A stretch of 64,000 bases of DNA, taken from positions 37,440-101,439 of the forward strand of contig JAEUHY010000050.1 in the NCBI GenBank assembly GCA_016795325.1, in the 5' to 3' direction. Below, piece after piece: positions 59,761 to 64,000 of this stretch. Source of the stretch: Planctomycetota bacterium (GTDB lineage Bacteria; Planctomycetota; UBA1135; GCA-002686595). The position numbers were made by a program, and so were the translations under genes. Numbering within the stretch: the first letter of the stretch is position 1; the number at the start of each line of letters is the position of its first letter. A model generated the notes under the pieces. It saw nothing but the letters and a program-made list of their open reading frames with translations. It was not told the DNA's origin and searched no databases.

Positions 59761-60057
59761 CGCGCGGCAGGGCCGCAGCTCTCGGACTCTCAGCGACTGG
59801 GGGTCGTCGCGATCGGCGAGCCGCTACTGCCCGGCGATGCGTGCGCTGGCCAACGCACGAGTTTCCGCGACAGAACGCGGGCGGTGGCTTTCCGATCTTG
59901 GAGCCTCCAACGGAATGAGTCGTGGATGCTCGGGCGCGATGGGGGCCGTTTGGGTGGCGGCGACACGGGTTCGACCGGCAACGCTTGGAGCCGCGGCCGC
60001 GCCGCCCACGCGGATGACAGCGCGTCCGGGCGTCGCGACGCATTTCGTTGGCGGCGC
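59761..60057. other. Convergent intergenic region
   Basis: Together with the tandem repeat, 328 bases separate the AGE stop from the 60058 gene, which converges on it. I find no credible gene. A weak 6-base hairpin (CGTGCG/CGCACG near 59842-59862) is followed by AGTTTCC and could be a poor terminator. The rest is featureless GC-rich sequence. Confidence 0.4.
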
Positions 60058-61203
60058 TTAGTTGCGCATGACGACGAAGCGCGCGACCACGTCGGTGGCG
60101 TCGAACTTGACGAGCAGGCCGTGGTAAGTCCACGTGGCGTCTTGGTCGGCGCCGCTGAGCGGCGCGCCCGCGAGCTTGCGCACTTCGTCGCGCGTCTGCC
60201 CATGCCGCAGGCCCTTGCCGGCTTGGCCGCCGAAGGACGAGCGCGTGAACAACGTGTTCAGCTTCCCTTGGCCGTCGAAGTTGCACGTCAGTCCGCCGGC
60301 GAAGCTCACGTTGCGCCCGCCGGTGCCGGCCGGCACGTCTTCCAGCGCTTTCCCAAGGACTTTGAGCGCGTCTTCGACCGTGGTTTGGCCGAGGGTCAGC
60401 GTCGCTAGGCCCTGGCCGGGCAGCAGCACGATGGAACGGGATGCAGGATCGATCTTCGGGCTCGAGTGCTCCGGCTCGGGCAGCGACTTCGGCAGGTTGA
60501 GCCCCAGCTCGGGCGACACCACCGACCACGCTCCATCGCGCGCGAACGACACGCTCAAGCGCCAGTTGCGCGCCTGCGTGAACTTCACCTGGTCGTAGAG
60601 CGCAGCATCGGGGGCGTAATCCTGCAGCATGTGGAACGGGCGCTTGAGGTCGAACGGCCATGCCGCCCCGGTGGCGAGGCCTTCGATCTCACCGAACCCG
60701 ATCTCGTACTCCTTGATCACCTCGCGCCGCTGCGCGTCGCGCAGCGCGAACGAACCGAAGTGCTGGTCACTGCCCTTCAGCGTGCCGCCGATCGTTTTGA
60801 ACGCCTCGACGAGGTAGGTCACCTTTTCTTCCGGCGGCCCGTCGGCGCTCAACCACGTGCGCTCCGTCTTGCGGATGCGCTGCAGCATCCAGGCCCGCTC
60901 GCCGAAGGCCTCTTCGGTCCCCTTGTAGAACAGATAGAACATCCGACCGTCGCGGCAGGCGGCGGCGACCAGCGGATGCGGCGGCGCAGCCAAGTCGAGC
61001 CCGACCTTCGCTGCCTCTTTGGCGATCGGCGTCTGCTCGAGCGGCGTGTTCTTGGGTTGGTTGTCGCTCAAGCCCACTCGCAGCGGCACGAGGCGCAAGT
61101 TGAGCGCGGCAGTCCCGGGACTTTGCGTCTGCGCCGTCGCCGAAAGCGGCATCCAGAGGGCCAGCAGCATCCAGGGCAACAGTCGTTGCAGCGAGATCAG
61201 CAT
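60058..61203 (-). CDS. Secreted protein with SmpA/OmlA-like C-terminus
   Basis: A 381-residue protein with a signal peptide (LQRLLPWMLLALWMPLSATA). The centre is a mixed strand/helix domain (LYDQVKFTQARNWRLSVSFARDG, FGEIEGLATGAAWPF). The last 110 residues, with LGQTTVEDALKVLGKALEDVPAG, CNFDGQGKLNTLFTRSSFGGQ and GLRHGQTRDEVRKLAGAPL, show two SmpA-like motifs (a small strand-helix fold seen in BamE-type proteins). ATG at 61203 is chosen because the signal peptide starts there. The function is unknown. Confidence 0.7.
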   Translation of the reverse strand: MLISLQRLLPWMLLALWMPLSATAQTQSPGTAALNLRLVPLRVGLSDNQPKNTPLEQTPIAKEAAKVGLDLAAPPHPLVAAACRDGRMFYLFYKGTEEAFGERAWMLQRIRKTERTWLSADGPPEEKVTYLVEAFKTIGGTLKGSDQHFGSFALRDAQRREVIKEYEIGFGEIEGLATGAAWPFDLKRPFHMLQDYAPDAALYDQVKFTQARNWRLSVSFARDGAWSVVSPELGLNLPKSLPEPEHSSPKIDPASRSIVLLPGQGLATLTLGQTTVEDALKVLGKALEDVPAGTGGRNVSFAGGLTCNFDGQGKLNTLFTRSSFGGQAGKGLRHGQTRDEVRKLAGAPLSGADQDATWTYHGLLVKFDATDVVARFVVMRN

Positions 61204-61256
61204 GTTGAAGATCCGGTGCGAGGGTCTCGAACTCAAACTAGCAGCACCGCAGCGAG

Positions 61257-62174
61257 CTACGCGTCGAGCTCGTCGCCTGCTCCCGCGCCCGAGTCGTCGC
61301 CGGGCGCTTGATGGCTGCGCGTCTCAGGGTCGATACGCGGCACGGGATCGGGAGGAGTCTCGAGGCTGATCGCGCCGATCGAGCCCGCGCGAAACTCGTG
61401 GACGAGCACTTCCGCGGCCTTGTGCAGGTCGACGACGCCGCCCGCGCGCAGCAGTCCGCGCCGGCTTCCGACGACGAACAGCAGCGCTTCGGGGTCCTTG
61501 GGCGGTGCGGGCAGCTTGTAGCGCGCGGCCACGAGCTGCGCGTACTGCGCGAGCAGGAACTGCGCGCCGAACATGCCGATCGTCAGGTAGTCGAGCGCCG
61601 TGTCGGGAATCGAGCCGGCCAGCGCCAAGCGAAAGCCCTGCTCCTCGTTCTCGATCTTCGGCCACATCAGCCCGGGCGAATCGGTGACCTGCATGCCGCT
61701 TTGGAGCGTGACCACCTGCTGGTGCTGGGTGACCGCGGGTTTGTCGCCGACCTTGGCCACCGCGCGGTTCATCAGCGTGTTGAGCAGCGTCGACTTGCCG
61801 ACGTTGGGCACGCCCGCGATGACGGCGCGCAACGCTCGGCCCGGACCGCGCGGCGCGGCCAGCTTGCGCGTCCACTCGGCGATCTGCTGGCGCATCGCGC
61901 TGGGGTGTTTGGTCGTCGACGCGAACGCGCGCACGTTCGCGTCGCGCTCGAAGTGTCGGACCCACGCCGCGGTGACGAGCGGATCGGCGAGATCGCTCTT
62001 GGTGAGCACCTTGATCGCCGGTTTGTCGCCGCGCAGCTCCGCGAGCATGGGATTCGAGCTCGAGAGCGGCAGGCGCGCATCGAGCACTTCGATCACGACG
62101 TCCTGGGAAGGCAGCAAGGACGCGAGCTCGCGCCGCGCCTTGGTCATGTGACCGGGATACCACTGCAGCGCCAT
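61257..62174 (-). CDS. ylqF: Ribosome biogenesis GTPase YlqF (RbgA)
   Basis: A 305-residue circularly permuted GTPase for late assembly of the 50S ribosomal subunit. It starts MALQWYPGHMTKARRELASLLP, has the G4 motif (VLTKSDLAD) first, then G1 (GVPNVGKSTLLNTLMNR) and G3 (VTDSPGLMWP), which is the family's permuted order. The C-terminal helical ANTAR-like region contains DLHKAAEVLVHEFRAGSIG. The final 20 residues are acidic and variable. It is an essential housekeeping gene in most bacteria. Confidence 0.94.
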   Translation of the reverse strand: MALQWYPGHMTKARRELASLLPSQDVVIEVLDARLPLSSSNPMLAELRGDKPAIKVLTKSDLADPLVTAAWVRHFERDANVRAFASTTKHPSAMRQQIAEWTRKLAAPRGPGRALRAVIAGVPNVGKSTLLNTLMNRAVAKVGDKPAVTQHQQVVTLQSGMQVTDSPGLMWPKIENEEQGFRLALAGSIPDTALDYLTIGMFGAQFLLAQYAQLVAARYKLPAPPKDPEALLFVVGSRRGLLRAGGVVDLHKAAEVLVHEFRAGSIGAISLETPPDPVPRIDPETRSHQAPGDDSGAGAGDELDA

Positions 62175-62492
62175 CGCTAGCGAGTTGTACGGCGCCGAGC
62201 GCTGGCGCGATATCGCCGAGTTCTCGAACTCGGACTGGATGTGGCGCCGCGGGACGCCTCAACGCGCGCCGACGAACGCGGTGGCTGGCCGGAGTCCACC
62301 GGCGCGAGCCCCGCTGTGCTTGCGCGATGCCCGTCGGCACGCTGTGGTGCGACTCGTTCACAAAGCGGCGCGGTTCGCGCTTCTGACCTCGCGCGTGTGG
62401 ACGCGCGGCGCCGACGTGCAGTCATGGCGCGGCGAGGAGCGCCGCCGCGAGACCGCATGACGCGCAGGCCCGGTGTTTTCCGCGCCGAGGCC
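62175..62492. other. Leader region between namZ-like gene and ylqF
   Basis: The 318 bases separate the NamZ stop from ylqF on the same strand. Apart from the two palindromes near the ylqF start I see nothing; no frame in it has protein-family similarity or a signal for translation. Confidence 0.4.
62207..62233. promoter_or_regulatory. Two adjacent palindromes upstream of ylqF
   Basis: GCGATATCGC (62207-62216) is a perfect 10-base palindrome, and CCGAGTT-CTCG-AACTCGG (62216-62233) is a perfect 7-base inverted repeat with a 4-base loop. They share one base and end about 35-60 bases upstream of the ylqF start. They could be protein-binding operators or a leader hairpin. Confidence 0.45.
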
Positions 62493-63722
62493 TCAGTACA
62501 AAAGCGCCTTGGCGCGCGCCCGCTCGAACTCCGCGTAGCCGGCGGCCCAGGCGCGTTCGATCTCCTCGACGCCCGTGCCCGCTTCGAGCTGCTCGCGCAG
62601 CTTCAGCTCGCCCCAGTGTTTGCCCAGCGCGTCGTCGTCCGCGAGCTGGAAGTGTTGCGGATACATCTTGCGCAGCGTGGTGAGCACGACGAGCGCCGTG
62701 TGCAGCGGCCGATACTCGCGCGGTTCGACCAGGCGCAGCCGCACGCCGCGCATGGGCTTGTCCTTGAACTTGCCGTAGAACGGCTTGTACGCGAGCGCTT
62801 GGAAACGCACGCCCGGCAGCTTGAGCTCGTTGAGCGCGATCTCGAGTTCGATGGCGTCGATGAATTCGGCGCCGACGAGCTCGAAGGGCATCGTCGAGCC
62901 CACGCCGTCGCTGAGGTTGGTCGTCGACGAGGCGATCATGCCGGTCGTCGTGTACAGGTGCGCCTGCGTCGCGTTCGGCACGTGCGGCGAGGTCTGCGTC
63001 CACGACAGGCCCGTGTCCTCCCAGGCCATCGACCGTTTCCAGCCGCGCAGCGGCACGACCTTGAGCTCGCAGCCGATCGCGAGCACGTCGTTGAAGTAGC
63101 GCGCGACCTCGCCGACGGTCATGCCGTGCGTCACCGGCATCGGGCCCCAGCCGATGAACGTGCGCCAGCGCTCCTCGATCATCGGGCCTTCGAAGCGCGC
63201 GCCGCCGAGCGGGTTGGGCCGGTCGAGCACGATCAGCGGTTTTCCAGCCGCCGCGCAGGCCTTCAGCGCTTCCCCGAGCGTCGAGATGTACGTGTAGGTG
63301 CGCGAGCCGACGTCCTGGATGTCGAACAACACGGCGTCGAGGTTCGCGAGCGATTCCGGCGACGGGCGCTTGCTCTTGCCGTACAGGCTCTGCACGGGCA
63401 AGCCGGTCGCGGCGTCACGCTCGTCGCCGACCTGATCGCCCGCGGCCACGTCTCCGCGGATGCCGTGCTCGGGGCCGTACAGCTGCACGAGCTTCACGCG
63501 CGGATCGTGCGCGAGGCGATCGGCGGTCGGAATCAGCGCGCGGTCGACGCCCGATGGGTTGGTGATCAGCCCGAGCTTCTTGCCCTGGACGAGCTCGATG
63601 AACTTGCTGTCCTTGGCGAGCAACACGTCGACGCCGAGCTCGACGCGTTCGCTCGCTTGGACCGAGCAGGACGAGAGGCACAGGACGAGCGCGAGCAGGG
63701 CGGCTTTCGCGATGGCGATCAT
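62493..63722 (-). CDS. namZ: DUF1343/NamZ-type exo-beta-N-acetylmuramidase, lipoprotein
   Basis: A 409-residue lipoprotein (signal ALLALVLCLSSC). The family pattern is complete: VELGVDVLLAKD, GKKLGLITNPSGVDRAL, VQLYGPEHGIRGD, FDIQDVGSRTYTYISTLGEAL, LIVLDRPNPLGG, PMPVTHGMTVGEVARYFN and SMAWEDTGLSWTQTSPHVPN. Characterised DUF1343 enzymes (NamZ, GH171) release N-acetylmuramic acid from the non-reducing end of peptidoglycan fragments. Taken with NagB, the AGE protein and the D-amino acid trio, it points to cell-wall salvage or predation on cell-wall debris. Confidence 0.92.
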   Translation of the reverse strand: MIAIAKAALLALVLCLSSCSVQASERVELGVDVLLAKDSKFIELVQGKKLGLITNPSGVDRALIPTADRLAHDPRVKLVQLYGPEHGIRGDVAAGDQVGDERDAATGLPVQSLYGKSKRPSPESLANLDAVLFDIQDVGSRTYTYISTLGEALKACAAAGKPLIVLDRPNPLGGARFEGPMIEERWRTFIGWGPMPVTHGMTVGEVARYFNDVLAIGCELKVVPLRGWKRSMAWEDTGLSWTQTSPHVPNATQAHLYTTTGMIASSTTNLSDGVGSTMPFELVGAEFIDAIELEIALNELKLPGVRFQALAYKPFYGKFKDKPMRGVRLRLVEPREYRPLHTALVVLTTLRKMYPQHFQLADDDALGKHWGELKLREQLEAGTGVEEIERAWAAGYAEFERARAKALLY

Positions 63723-63823
63723 GGAGCGCGAGATTACGGCGCTGCGGCGTCGAATGCGCTCTTCGCAGGCCGCAGCGCCGGTCGAGCCGAGCGGAAATCG
63801 GGCGCGCTGCTTAGCCTGGAGGC

Positions 63824-64000
63824 ATGAAGCCGCTCCTCACCGCTTTCGTCGCTCTCGCGCTCGCCGCCCCGTCGGTCGCGCAGACCTTCACTCCCGCGCT
63901 CAGCGCCTCGATCAAGGACTCGCCGCGCGACGGACTCGGCGACAGCTTCAACGTCGCGCCCTTTCTAGGGCTGCTGCGCCAGACCGCGAGCGTCGAGGAG
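63824..64000 (+). CDS. Secreted protein, partial (runs off the right edge)
   Basis: The first 59 codons of a gene. A strong ribosome site (CTGGAGG) precedes ATG at 63824. The N-terminus MKPLLTAFVALALAAPSVAQ is a signal peptide with a probable cleavage after AQ, and the mature part begins TFTPALSASIKDSPRDGLGDS, a segment resembling the start of PEP-CTERM/DUF-type exported proteins, but too short to identify. It diverges from namZ across 101 bases. Confidence 0.6.
   Translation, partial: MKPLLTAFVALALAAPSVAQTFTPALSASIKDSPRDGLGDSFNVAPFLGLLRQTASVEE

Noticed and set aside
62185..62460. A 91-codon plus-strand frame between the namZ and ylqF genes
   Set aside because: It starts with TTG, has no ribosome site and is rich in Arg and Ala; it overlaps the palindromic leader of ylqF.
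1..64000. tRNA, rRNA, CRISPR array, insertion sequence or prophage
   Set aside because: No conserved tRNA loops, repeat-spacer arrays, transposase motifs or flanking inverted repeats were seen by eye; a dedicated scan would be decisive.

Overview
The window is a GC-rich chromosomal segment from a diderm, flagellated bacterium. I read it as most likely Planctomycetota. The clues are ECF sigma factors of the TIGR02999 type paired with large transmembrane Ser/Thr kinases, a ResB/CcsA (System II) cytochrome maturation pair with a long CcsA, a NamZ-type muramidase, and L- and P-ring flagellar proteins with unusual N-termini. Myxococcota and Acidobacteriota cannot be fully excluded. I see no insertion sequence, prophage, CRISPR array, tRNA or rRNA; this looks like ordinary chromosome, densely packed and with long spurious open frames opposite most genes.

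Layout. 1-2195: the 5' part of an RMD1/DUF155-like gene (minus strand, runs off the left edge), then a CaCA Ca2+/Na+ antiporter. 2348-11949: a tight rod/ring/hook-junction flagellar operon flgF-flgG-flgA-flgH-flgI-flgJ-flgN-flgK-flgL plus a small unknown gene. 11993-16569: a GNAT protein, a large LOG-domain protein and two membrane proteins. 16657-20437 (minus): a translationally coupled trio, a DUF1611/DgcN protein, a dipeptide-epimerase/DgcA protein and an N-acyl-D-amino-acid deacylase, which together suggest use of D-glutamate or D-amino acids from peptidoglycan.

20657-27635 is the highlight. A degenerate NtrC-like regulator is followed at once by an outer-membrane beta-barrel lipoprotein, a 13-heme cytochrome c lipoprotein and a 964-residue decaheme cytochrome of the OmcA/MtrC family, closed by a strong terminator. 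This is the gene content of a porin-cytochrome conduit for electron transfer across the outer membrane. A tetraheme cytochrome (28584), a diheme cytochrome with an ethylbenzene-dehydrogenase-type heme domain (50853) and the CcsA/ResB pair (37989-41194) lie in the same window. Together these genes carry 29 CxxCH motifs.

29902-38073: sigma factor/kinase pair (the kinase carries a C-terminal formylglycine-generating-enzyme-like domain), an unknown protein, a haem peroxidase, small membrane and lipoproteins, and an SDR/flavin amine oxidase pair. 37989-46572 (minus): CcsA, ResB, a lipoprotein, a dihydroorotate-dehydrogenase-like protein and pyruvate:ferredoxin oxidoreductase. 46665-50455: a second ECF sigma factor diverging from a kinase with TPR repeats. 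50493-64000: housekeeping and cell-wall/amino-sugar genes (CPBP protease, zinc-ribbon membrane protein, YaeQ, YebC, NagB, AGE epimerase, YlqF GTPase, NamZ) and several secreted proteins of unknown function.
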